From assembly GCA_903887005.1 (NCBI GenBank), contig CAISOH010000349.1, positions 1 through 44,187 on the forward strand: 44,187 nt of DNA, read 5' to 3'. This DNA is from an uncultured Bacteroidota bacterium. GTDB taxonomy: Bacteria; Bacteroidota; Bacteroidia; Chitinophagales; Chitinophagaceae. The notes beneath the pieces are model-generated. The model ran no database searches. It saw nothing but the letters and a program-made list of their open reading frames with translations, and was not told the origin of the DNA. Position 1 is the stretch's first letter, and each line of letters begins with the position of its first letter. Positions 1 to 7,479 of this stretch are shown here, piece after piece. Made by a program: the position numbers and the translations under genes.

Positions 1-592
1 CCGAACCATGACATGCTGAATTTTGAACATAGGCTTGTACAAAGTTCTGAACTCACTAATTTATCCCTTGCATAGAGTATAATTGTCCCGATCACTATTT
101 GGATTTCGGTCTTGGCCCCTCATAAAATAATCAAAATATTATATTTTAGGACATTGCGCCTTAACCATATTCAATAAAAATAAATTATCCAAAATATTTG
201 GAAATGTCAATAATATTGTTTATGTTTGTGGTGAAATTATAATATTATTACGAACATTTAAAATATTATAGAATGTCACAGCGCAGGAAATGCGCAAAAA
301 AAGCGCAACAGTACGCAAAGAATGCGCAAGAATTTGTGGATAATTTTTTTATAACTTATTGATTATCAATTACAAACCTATTTTCAATCACCCTAAAAAA
401 AATTTTAAAGATAAATTGCGCAAGAAAACATTGTTTGTAAATTTATTATAATATTAGTTCGCCGAAATTTTTATTGATGATATGTAGATGTCTCAAATCC
501 TGGAGGTATGGTATCAAAAAAACATGAGCAACCACCAATGCACCGATCTATGTCGTGCTAAGTATATAACATCTCAAGTGAAGGTTATTGTC
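1..592. other. AT-rich intergenic region with phased GCGCA array and a DnaA box
   Basis: No credible gene is seen here. The left edge (1-13) is identical to one arm of a hairpin repeat found again at 43053-43065, so a dispersed repeat is probably cut by the window edge. The pentamer GCGCA starts at 281, 292, 303 and 324, and its variant ACGCA starts at 313, giving spacings of 11, 11, 10 and 11 bases. A perfect DnaA box (TGTGGATAA, complement TTATCCACA) follows at 335-343, again 11 bases further on. A one-mismatch box (TTATCCAAA) lies at 185-193 and another GCGCA at 418. Long A/T tracts surround the array. It could be a replication origin or a multi-site regulatory region; the sequence alone does not decide. 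Confidence 0.5.
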
Positions 593-2014
593 TTATTTCG
601 TTATAACTATTTTCTTTGTTTCTATACCTTGTTCTGTTTGAAGTGATACAAAATACATACCTTCTGAAAGCTCCTGTACGGGTATTGACACCAGGGTAGT
701 ATTATTTACAGGTACTATTACTTTCAGTTCACGGCCCTGCATATCTGCCAGGCTTATTTTAGTAGTTTTTGTACCATGCAGATCTATGTTTATTACATCA
801 GTAGCCGGATTAGGGTAAATAATTACATTGGAAGTGGCTGCTTCACTTATTCCCAGAATACCCGGTCTGTTTGGCATAATGCCATACATTATTGTCTGGC
901 CGGCGTTAAAGTCAGTACTGCCCGGCGCCAGGTTATTAAATGCATAATAACCATTATAAAGCGAACCCCATCCCCAATTGATATGAAAGCGGTCATTGGT
1001 AGTAAAGCCATCACATATAAAACAATGTCCGCCCGCGCTGCCATCTCCGGTATAAATTACCGGCCTTCCTGATTCTACTTCACCTTTAATCAGGTGTACC
1101 CAGGAACTGTCGTCATAACTATCCCGCGATACTCCCCGTAATGTTGATTTATTATAGTTGAAGTAAGTTTTCAAGGCATATTCAGCGCAGTTTGTAATAG
1201 GGCTGCTGTTAATATTGACAAAAGCTCCGCTTCCCGTAACGCCATAACTCATATTTACGCTGATACCTGCGTGCAACATTAGCGTAGCAATAAAATTATT
1301 CTTGTTACTAATCATGTTAGGCATGGAATCCCATTGGTAGGTTGTGGCGCCAAAGTTGGCAGACAGCATCCCGTAAGGAGAGGAATAAGTATTAGAACCG
1401 ATACCCAGTTTTGGCCAGTTCCAGTATTTCATTACCTGCGCCATTGCGGTAGCTACGCATCCGGTAAGAGCATTGGTAGCCGGTACGTCAAAAGGACAAA
1501 GCCCGTTATAATATGGGGTCTGGTCCCATTGTGTATGCATTAATGGAAGAATTACGACAGCGGTTGTCCGCTCGGCGCGCTTCGTATCTGGCGCCTGCTG
1601 TAATTCCTTCCATTGTGCAACTGTCTGAACAGGTACAGGAACTTTGTTTTCGATTACATAGTTGATCTGGTTTTTGTAATTATTGAGCCAGTTGTTTACG
1701 CCTTCAGGAATATTATATGCCCTGAAAGATGATTCTGTAGAATACCCCAGAACAGGTATTACATCATCATCTCCCGAAATAATAATAAAGCCCGCGGAGC
1801 CTGTACTGAATACATAAAAATCAGTAATCAATTCACCATGGATGGTGGATGTGGTTTTATAAGCTAATGACATAGCCGAAGGGTCTATTTGTATCCCTTC
1901 ATTTTTGAAGAAATTATAACCGATCATTTTAGCGGATTGTTCATCAACAGATTTCCCAAAAGACAATTGGCTCAAAAGGAATGCAACCAAAAACAACGAA
2001 ATATTCTTTACCAT
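593..2014 (-). CDS. Secreted C10-family cysteine peptidase (streptopain-like) with T9SS type A sorting domain
   Basis: Predicted secreted papain-fold protease. Residues 1-20 form a Sec signal peptide. A propeptide-like region (about 25-125) contains the FYVFSTGSAGFIIISGDDDV segment typical of the SpeB/interpain inhibitory prodomain. The catalytic Cys is C186 in TGCVATAMAQVMKYW, and the catalytic His is H330 in GGHCFICDGF, followed by the HINWGWG segment expected near the active site. Residues about 395-473 are a T9SS type A sorting domain (YPNPATDVINI start, GMYFVSLQTEQG, basic end). The mature enzyme should therefore be exported by T9SS to the surface or medium and activated by propeptide removal. 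The length of 473 residues suits a C10 enzyme plus sorting domain. It lies downstream of the Smr gene on the same strand with a gap of about 110 bases. Family assignment is confident; substrate is unknown. Confidence 0.92.
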   Translation of the reverse strand: MVKNISLFLVAFLLSQLSFGKSVDEQSAKMIGYNFFKNEGIQIDPSAMSLAYKTTSTIHGELITDFYVFSTGSAGFIIISGDDDVIPVLGYSTESSFRAYNIPEGVNNWLNNYKNQINYVIENKVPVPVQTVAQWKELQQAPDTKRAERTTAVVILPLMHTQWDQTPYYNGLCPFDVPATNALTGCVATAMAQVMKYWNWPKLGIGSNTYSSPYGMLSANFGATTYQWDSMPNMISNKNNFIATLMLHAGISVNMSYGVTGSGAFVNINSSPITNCAEYALKTYFNYNKSTLRGVSRDSYDDSSWVHLIKGEVESGRPVIYTGDGSAGGHCFICDGFTTNDRFHINWGWGSLYNGYYAFNNLAPGSTDFNAGQTIMYGIMPNRPGILGISEAATSNVIIYPNPATDVINIDLHGTKTTKISLADMQGRELKVIVPVNNTTLVSIPVQELSEGMYFVSLQTEQGIETKKIVITK

Positions 2015-2123
2015 AAAAATTTTTGCTGTGCTAAGGTATGAATTTTAAAGTTTATAACCGTCACGCTGTTGTAAGATTAAGCATTAGTTAAAATGTTAAA
2101 ATAAAGAGCTTTATGTATCTTAA

Positions 2124-3125
2124 TTAATACCGGAAAAAGACTTCAGTGGCCCCAAACCCATACCTGGCGCTCCATTCATTTTTAAAACGGCTTACTTCAG
2201 GTGTTTGTTTTAATATAAGATGTACCTCTTCTTTCAGCCTGCCCTTGCCGAGGCCGTGTATCACTATCATACGCTCCTGCCGGTGCACTATGGAAAGCTG
2301 CAGATAGTGCCGCAGGGTGTCAAGTTGTATAGTTACAATGTCGGCATTGGTTAGTCCTTTTTTGTTATCCACTAATGCTTCTATATGCAGGTCCAGTTCA
2401 TATTTAGCGGCTTCAATGTTTTTAGTGGTAACCAATTTTCTGGCAAGCGATTTTGCCGCGGGATCATACTTTTCTTTAGGCTCCGGTTTTTTCTTTGGGT
2501 AGAAATCATCAATCAGCAGGTAACTGAAAGTAGGCTCGCTTTTTAACAATAGATTATTGATCTGTTCAAATAATTTAGCCGGGCGTATGCGCACTATGCC
2601 TTCCGCTATTTCCATACTGGTATTTGCGGTATCGGCCAGTTGCCAGTGAAACCGAGGCTGATCATTCATATCCGCATATGCCACGCTGTGCAGGTACACA
2701 TTCCCGAATGCGTGCAGTACCCCCTCATGCTTAAATTCGCTCTTCCCGGAAGCCTGCATGTCATAAACAAACTTAACCGGTTGCGGCAGTTCATTGAGCA
2801 GATAAACTTTCAGCACATCCACCACCTCTTCCATCTCTGCCGTCTTATAAACCGGCAGAAAAGAAAGATATACGCCCTTAGCCATCCGCTGCTTTCGTTC
2901 AGCTATCTTCTCTACAGGCAGTTGTTCGGGAAGTGCGGATTTTTTCTTTTTAGCGGATTTGTCCGTAAACCATTTCAGATAAGGATGGTCAATATCATCC
3001 AGGTGCACAGGGAATACTACGCCACCTACTTCCACCTCTACCATTTGATTGTTGATATAAGCAGTTACATGGCCTTCTTCTCCGGTGCGGTTAAGCAATA
3101 TCTTGTCTCCGATTGAAAATTTCAT
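2124..3125 (-). CDS. DUF2027 / Smr domain protein
   Basis: The Bacteroidota-type Smr protein has three parts: an N-terminal small beta domain (KFSIGDKILLNRTGEEGHV, residues 1 to about 65), a central beta-rich domain, and a C-terminal Smr domain that begins at about residue 245 with the LDLH motif and carries HGLGKGRL near 291. Smr domains are DNA/RNA nicking endonuclease modules of the MutS2 C-terminus, but no MutS2 ATPase is fused here and the role of stand-alone DUF2027-Smr proteins is not established. An upstream in-frame start at 3176 exists. The start at 3125 is preferred because homologues begin at MKFSIGDK and because a GGGAGGATGGAAG purine stretch lies just upstream of it. It is cytoplasmic, with no signal peptide. 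Confidence 0.85.
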   Translation of the reverse strand: MKFSIGDKILLNRTGEEGHVTAYINNQMVEVEVGGVVFPVHLDDIDHPYLKWFTDKSAKKKKSALPEQLPVEKIAERKQRMAKGVYLSFLPVYKTAEMEEVVDVLKVYLLNELPQPVKFVYDMQASGKSEFKHEGVLHAFGNVYLHSVAYADMNDQPRFHWQLADTANTSMEIAEGIVRIRPAKLFEQINNLLLKSEPTFSYLLIDDFYPKKKPEPKEKYDPAAKSLARKLVTTKNIEAAKYELDLHIEALVDNKKGLTNADIVTIQLDTLRHYLQLSIVHRQERMIVIHGLGKGRLKEEVHLILKQTPEVSRFKNEWSARYGFGATEVFFRY

Positions 3126-3312
3126 AATCTTCCATCCTCCCAAATGAGAGGTGTTCTTTTTAAAAATAAACAGCAATCCTGTTTATTCAACCCACTGAAT
3201 ACAGATGATATTAATTATGGAGTAAAATTAGTGAGAAATATAGTATGGGCCACATAAAAGAGCGTTAAGGAAAGACTATATTCATAGCCCGCCAAAATTT
3301 CATTACCAACAA

Positions 3313-4599
3313 TTACCTTATAAGTGTAACATCCCCTTTGACCATCTTTATTTCCGGAGAAGACTGCCTGGATTGAGAAAGTTGCTTCTGAATGCTATAT
3401 TTAAGTATGTATTGGTAAACGCCTATTTCCTGGGGCATGCCGTTATAAGTGCCATTCCACTTTTCACCGGGTGTATTTGTTTGAAATACAATTTGCCCCC
3501 AACGACTGAATATCGTGAAACTGAAATTTTGAATGTCAGGCTGGCAATAGATACTGCCCGGACCAAAGAGATCATTTTCCCCGTCATTATTGGGAGTAAA
3601 AGCGGATGGAAGCCATACACAGCTTTCTATGGCCATTTCAGCTACAGTAATCTTATCTATATAATACACACAATTACTCCATCTCTTCCGTATGTATGTA
3701 CCTGACCCGGGAACATTAATTTGCACTGATGTGTCGCCTGTATTCCATTTATATTCCCCTTCAGTCTCGCCTTGTCCTATAGTTATAGGAAACTGGGGAC
3801 TATATACAGTAGTATCAGAAACTACCGGGTTCGCCATATCTGTAACGCAAACATCGTCAATCAGCATGTTACAGGCACCGGTAGCACTATCTATACTGTT
3901 TACACGGAAATATACCAGCCTTGCATTCACATGTTCCCTGTAAAAAGCGCCGAGCGTAAGCCATTGTTCTCCGCCTTTGGCATGAAATATTCCGGAAATC
4001 AAAAACCATTTTGAAGTATCGGTAAAAAATAAACCGGGAGGTGATTCTATATCCGCCGGTCCGCTGACAAAAAACATGGGCGCATTACACATGGTATCAA
4101 TCATATTGGCAGTGAGCCTTGCGCCAATTTTATCAATAGAAATAACATTGTAGGATTGGGGTAAATGAAATGTAAGGCGCACATAATAACTCACATAATA
4201 AGTATGATCTGCTATTAACGGGGTGGATAACCTAGTTTCGATCAACTCGCTCCAATAATCACTTTTTTCTTTTCCCGGAATACCTGAAAACATGGAAATG
4301 CCGGCAAATGCGTCACCATTGCGTGGCTCATGGAATCCATCAAAACTAAGATAAGGCACTTTTATCGTTGAGTCTTTACCACACCTGTTAAAATAATCAG
4401 GAGTTGTATTCAGGGGGCTTATCCAGTCAAGGACTGTAGCAAAATAATCATAAAAAGGGGTTTGAAATATCTCTCCTCTGTAGCCGGGGCAATGGTTCAA
4501 TAATTCAAAACCAGGATTGGTAACAAGGTTTTGGGCATCAAGATGTGAGCAGGTAAATACTGCCGCTGCTATAAGGGAAATAAGTATATGCCTTTTCAT
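3313..4599 (-). CDS. Secreted protein with T9SS type B (gliding motility-associated, CHU_C) C-terminal domain, copy 1
   Basis: Exported protein of unknown function. From the ATG at 4599 it has a signal peptide (MKRHILISLIAAAVFTCSHLDA) and then NLVTNPGFELLNHCP, a start often seen in carbohydrate-binding-like jelly-roll domains. The C-terminal approximately 90 residues begin with WLPSAFTPNNDGENDLF and contain RWGQIVFQT and GVYQYILKY, diagnostic of the CHU_C/type B sorting domain used by T9SS. A longer reading frame starts at 4653 but lacks a signal peptide at its N terminus, so 4599 is chosen. A close paralogue sits at 9934-11223, and the two share both coding sequence and an upstream promoter block. 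No catalytic motif was recognised. Confidence 0.85.
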   Translation of the reverse strand: MKRHILISLIAAAVFTCSHLDAQNLVTNPGFELLNHCPGYRGEIFQTPFYDYFATVLDWISPLNTTPDYFNRCGKDSTIKVPYLSFDGFHEPRNGDAFAGISMFSGIPGKEKSDYWSELIETRLSTPLIADHTYYVSYYVRLTFHLPQSYNVISIDKIGARLTANMIDTMCNAPMFFVSGPADIESPPGLFFTDTSKWFLISGIFHAKGGEQWLTLGAFYREHVNARLVYFRVNSIDSATGACNMLIDDVCVTDMANPVVSDTTVYSPQFPITIGQGETEGEYKWNTGDTSVQINVPGSGTYIRKRWSNCVYYIDKITVAEMAIESCVWLPSAFTPNNDGENDLFGPGSIYCQPDIQNFSFTIFSRWGQIVFQTNTPGEKWNGTYNGMPQEIGVYQYILKYSIQKQLSQSRQSSPEIKMVKGDVTLIR

Positions 4600-4616
4600 A
4601 CAATTGCACCATAGGT

Positions 4617-4644
4617 ATTGTGAAGGTATAAAATAAACGCATAT
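4617..4644 (-). promoter_or_regulatory. Promoter block shared by the two type B paralogues
   Basis: On the minus strand this block reads ATATGCGTTTATTTTA, then the -7-like TACCTTCA (4621-4628), then CAAT. Almost the same block occurs upstream of the paralogue at 9934-11223 (11241-11269, -7-like TAACTTCA at 11245-11252). The -7 element departs from TAnnTTTG in its last bases, but conservation between the copies supports function. Confidence 0.5.
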
Positions 4645-4786
4645 TATTTGCAAATATTATTTAAGGAGGCTATTAATTTTTTATGAAGCAATAATTATGC
4701 CTGCAAAAGACAATTCCAGTGAAATAAATTTTGTCAGAATAAAATACTATTTGTAAATTTAAACAATCATTATTTATGAATATCAG

Positions 4787-5080
4787 ATGAATCATTCAAA
4801 AATATTAAGTGGGACGGGGCAAGAAATTAAGATAAATGTGTTGCTTCATCCTTGCGAAGTATTAGCAGATGAGCGGGCGGAGCGGGGTGAAGTGAAATCT
4901 GCTTTTGCAATTAAGATTGGTATGTATCCTTCGCATTTCAGCGATATACTGAAAGGGAAAAGAAATATTTCAGCGGGTATAGCTATAAAATTAGAAGAAG
5001 AATTAAAAATCCCTGCTGAATTTTGGTTAGGATTACAAATGGATTATGACCTGCAATATGAAAGGGGGAAAAGGGCATAA
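4787..5080 (+). CDS. higA: HigA-family addiction-module antitoxin / XRE-type regulator, apparently orphan
   Basis: The 97-residue helix-turn-helix protein has the HigA signature: the N-terminal HPCEVLADE segment, an XRE helix-turn-helix (AFAIKIGMYPSHFSDILKGKRNIS, about residues 44-67), and IAIKLEEELKIPAEFWLGLQMDYDL, which is highly typical of the VapI/HigA family. Such antitoxins bind operator DNA and neutralise a HigB RNase encoded just upstream. No HigB-like frame is present in the 133 bases upstream, so this copy is orphan, either a solitary regulator or a remnant. It converges on the ATPase/DUF4276 unit with a gap of about 67 bases. Whether it has any functional link to that unit is unknown. 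Confidence 0.85.
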   Translation: MNHSKILSGTGQEIKINVLLHPCEVLADERAERGEVKSAFAIKIGMYPSHFSDILKGKRNISAGIAIKLEEELKIPAEFWLGLQMDYDLQYERGKRA

Positions 5081-5147
5081 TCCGAAATGGGTGGTTCACT
5101 AATGAATGCCTATAAAAAATTCAGAACAAAGCAATATTCAGACAGGG

Positions 5148-5813
5148 TTAATTCAAAATTTTTTTCACTTTCAAAGTATTGAGGAGATTTTCTTTGAAAC
5201 TATTATAAGACTCCAATATTTCCAATTTTCTCAAATCTAGTTGCTGGCTTATTGGCTCGTATAATTCACCAATGGTCACTGCACTTTTTCTGCGCTTACG
5301 AGGAAGGGATTGGTGGTGAGTTTGGATCGCATCTAAAATTGTTTGTTTAGGGTCTGCGATGGTTTCAATTCTATTAAGTTGATATGTAAGCCCTAAATCA
5401 TGGTTAGAAAGTGTAGTATTCATTTCTTCTTTTAATAAATCTTTATCCACTAACATCCATGCTTCGGTTTCTGTTATTGGTATTACAACGGTTATAGATC
5501 TGCAACAGTCCTCTTTATAATTTGAAATAGCATTTATCCCAGGCTGAATTTTATTATTCATAGCATTATCAGGTATTCTATCATCAGCATCAGAATGCAC
5601 AATTAAGGTTGTACAATACCTGGCTTGAATTGCAGCATTTAAAATAACTTGTTCAGCACTATCTCCTTCTTTATTTATAGGATGCCAATTTATTACTGCC
5701 TCCTTATTATCGTCAATTAATTCTTGCAGAATAAGTCGTTCAGCAATATTAGGGATAAAGCGGTCGTCCGTATTTCCTTCGCCTATAAAAGATAATATAA
5801 TTGATAATGGCAT
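5148..5813 (-). CDS. DUF4276-like (TOPRIM-type) protein, putative effector of ATPase pair
   Basis: The 221-residue protein has TOPRIM-like spacing of acidic motifs: G-E-G-N-T-D at residues 11-16 after a beta strand, LIVHSDADD with D75 and D77, and ITETEAWML at 113-121, a motif seen in DUF4276/RloB-like proteins. TOPRIM domains chelate metal and cut or join nucleic acids. In PARIS (AriB), AbiL (AbiLii) and OLD systems, a TOPRIM or TOPRIM-like partner is controlled by an ABC-type ATPase. The gene starts 3 bases after the stop codon of the ATPase gene (TAA CTC ATG), indicating translational coupling. Assignment to DUF4276 is from motif recognition and nuclease activity is inference. The C-terminal third (RKRRKSAVTIGELYEPISQQ) is basic and may contact nucleic acid. 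Confidence 0.7.
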   Translation of the reverse strand: MPLSIILSFIGEGNTDDRFIPNIAERLILQELIDDNKEAVINWHPINKEGDSAEQVILNAAIQARYCTTLIVHSDADDRIPDNAMNNKIQPGINAISNYKEDCCRSITVVIPITETEAWMLVDKDLLKEEMNTTLSNHDLGLTYQLNRIETIADPKQTILDAIQTHHQSLPRKRRKSAVTIGELYEPISQQLDLRKLEILESYNSFKENLLNTLKVKKILN

Positions 5814-5816
5814 GAG

Positions 5817-7214
5817 TTATTTTTTCAACAATTCGATAATACCTTTTTCAGCATCATCTGTTTTTAAATAATGAATTATTTCCGCATTAGTTAATGCCCT
5901 ATCTGATGGTAAGGTTCCGGCAAACATATCCATATGGTTTCCTAAAAGGACTGGATTTAATTTAGTTATTTTATAGGCTGTTTTGTTTTTTGGGCTAACA
6001 TAAGTGACTAATTGCGCATAAAAAAATAACCCATTGTATTCCTTTTCATTATCGAAATAATCTTTTACGAGTAAAGGAGAATGTGTATTAATGATAACCT
6101 GTCGCATCGGAAGATCTGCATCATCTTCATCATTAAAATCAGTGCTTAGGTCTTTAAGCAATTTTAGCATATTTTTCATCCTGAATGGATGAATACCATT
6201 TTCAGGCTCTTCAAAACAAAGCAACCCACTATGTTGTTCGTCATATTTCATTGCGGATAACAACATTATCCGCAATGTACCTTCTGATAAAACGCGGGAA
6301 GAAAATTCTCTGCCGTCAGTGGATTTTGCATATAATACAAATTGCTGCCTGGATTTATCTTCATCAATACGAATAGATGAAATGTTTGGTAAAAGATTCT
6401 GAATACTCCTAGAAATATCTTTTAATATCCCTTTTTCTTCATTTTCCAAACGTCTTAACATTGATGGTAAATATTTGCCGTCTTCATTTACTTTGTCCGG
6501 GCCAAGAATTGGAGATGGCTCTCTCATTTCAACCGGGTTAAGATGCAATAAACGCCAACTTGATATCTCTTTACGTACAGCATAAGCATGAGCGAAATCT
6601 GTTGAATTTACACTACTTAAAATAGTACGTTCCAATTCTTTCGCTGGTGTTGGTTTCCCGCCTCTTGAGCCATCTTGTCTTAAAATAATAGTAGGAATAT
6701 CATTTTTTATTCCTGTGTTAATATATGGTTTATAATTTTTACTTCTATTACTTGGCTTCCAATAATCTGATTTTGCATATTTTTTGAACCAAAGATCCTT
6801 TTGTGTTTCAATTGGTTTTAATAGTTCATGAATTACAAATAATTTTTCTATACTACTTTTGGGGTCAGTTCTTTTTTCAACAAGCACTTCATATCTTAAA
6901 CGAGTATGTGATAAGTCTTTTTCATTTCCCCAATCATCTTTTACCTTTTTATCTATAAATAATTCTACTGCAAATTTTATTTGACTTGCCATAGAGGTAT
7001 TGCTGTATTGTGTAAATAATTCGCGGGCTTCCCCTCTTTGTTCAGAAAAAGCCTCTTTCAAATCTTTTTCTGCAATACTACTGAGCAGCATTAGTGCGTC
7101 AAACAAATTACTTTTACCGCTTCCATTTGTGCCTGCTATAATAACAAATGGAGCTAGATCAACTGAAAATTGCTCAAAAGTTTTAAACCCATCAATCTCA
7201 ATTCGAGTTATCAT
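5817..7214 (-). CDS. AAA_21-type ABC ATPase of a two-gene putative defence unit
   Basis: The 465-residue SMC/RecF-like ATPase starts directly with the ATPase fold (MITRIEIDGFKTFEQF). Walker A is GTNGSGKSN at residues 28-36, a signature motif (VLSEGTLRI) lies near 310, Walker B is LLCFEEPENGIHP near 333, and the H-loop is NTHSP near 375. The insertion between Walker A and signature is about 270 residues. It has no TOPRIM domain of its own, unlike OLD proteins; the TOPRIM-like function is in the next gene. The arrangement matches PARIS AriA/AriB, AbiLi/AbiLii and RloA/RloB pairs, in which the ATPase senses infection and releases a toxic effector. The known subtype is unresolved. Codon use is AT-rich relative to neighbours, in keeping with an accessory cassette. 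Confidence 0.85.
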   Translation of the reverse strand: MITRIEIDGFKTFEQFSVDLAPFVIIAGTNGSGKSNLFDALMLLSSIAEKDLKEAFSEQRGEARELFTQYSNTSMASQIKFAVELFIDKKVKDDWGNEKDLSHTRLRYEVLVEKRTDPKSSIEKLFVIHELLKPIETQKDLWFKKYAKSDYWKPSNRSKNYKPYINTGIKNDIPTIILRQDGSRGGKPTPAKELERTILSSVNSTDFAHAYAVRKEISSWRLLHLNPVEMREPSPILGPDKVNEDGKYLPSMLRRLENEEKGILKDISRSIQNLLPNISSIRIDEDKSRQQFVLYAKSTDGREFSSRVLSEGTLRIMLLSAMKYDEQHSGLLCFEEPENGIHPFRMKNMLKLLKDLSTDFNDEDDADLPMRQVIINTHSPLLVKDYFDNEKEYNGLFFYAQLVTYVSPKNKTAYKITKLNPVLLGNHMDMFAGTLPSDRALTNAEIIHYLKTDDAEKGIIELLKK

Positions 7215-7226
7215 TTGAAATTTTTA

Positions 7227-7234
7227 CAAAAGTA
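7227..7234 (-). promoter_or_regulatory. Candidate -7 element of the ATPase/DUF4276 unit
   Basis: The minus strand reads TACTTTTG, a perfect TAnnTTTG, 12 bases before the ATPase start. No clear -33 TTTG is seen at the usual distance, so it rests on the -7 element and position alone. Confidence 0.4.
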
Positions 7235-7406
7235 ATATTTAAAAAATTATTGAAGATATTATTCTTATTGAAAAGAAAGGAAAGAATATTTTTATTAAAA
7301 GAAACGATATAAACTGTTGCCGCAATTATTATGTCAAATAACCGGGAATACAACCAATCGGGAATCTGCAGCAAGGCTGGCTTTATATAATATCAATTTT
7401 ATTAGC

Positions 7407-7414
7407 TAAATTTG
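7407..7414 (+). promoter_or_regulatory. Candidate -7 element for formate dehydrogenase beta gene
   Basis: TAAATTTG matches TAnnTTTG and lies about 65 bases before the ATG at 7480. No -33 box was found. Confidence 0.35.
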
Positions 7415-7479
7415 TGCTTAAATACCCAACCGGAGAATGGTAATTATAGCCCTGTTATAGGTGGGGGTAAATAATTTTT

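Noticed and set aside
4654-4786. HigB toxin upstream of the HigA gene
   Set aside because: Only a 15-codon frame ends at the higA start and it does not resemble a HigB C terminus.
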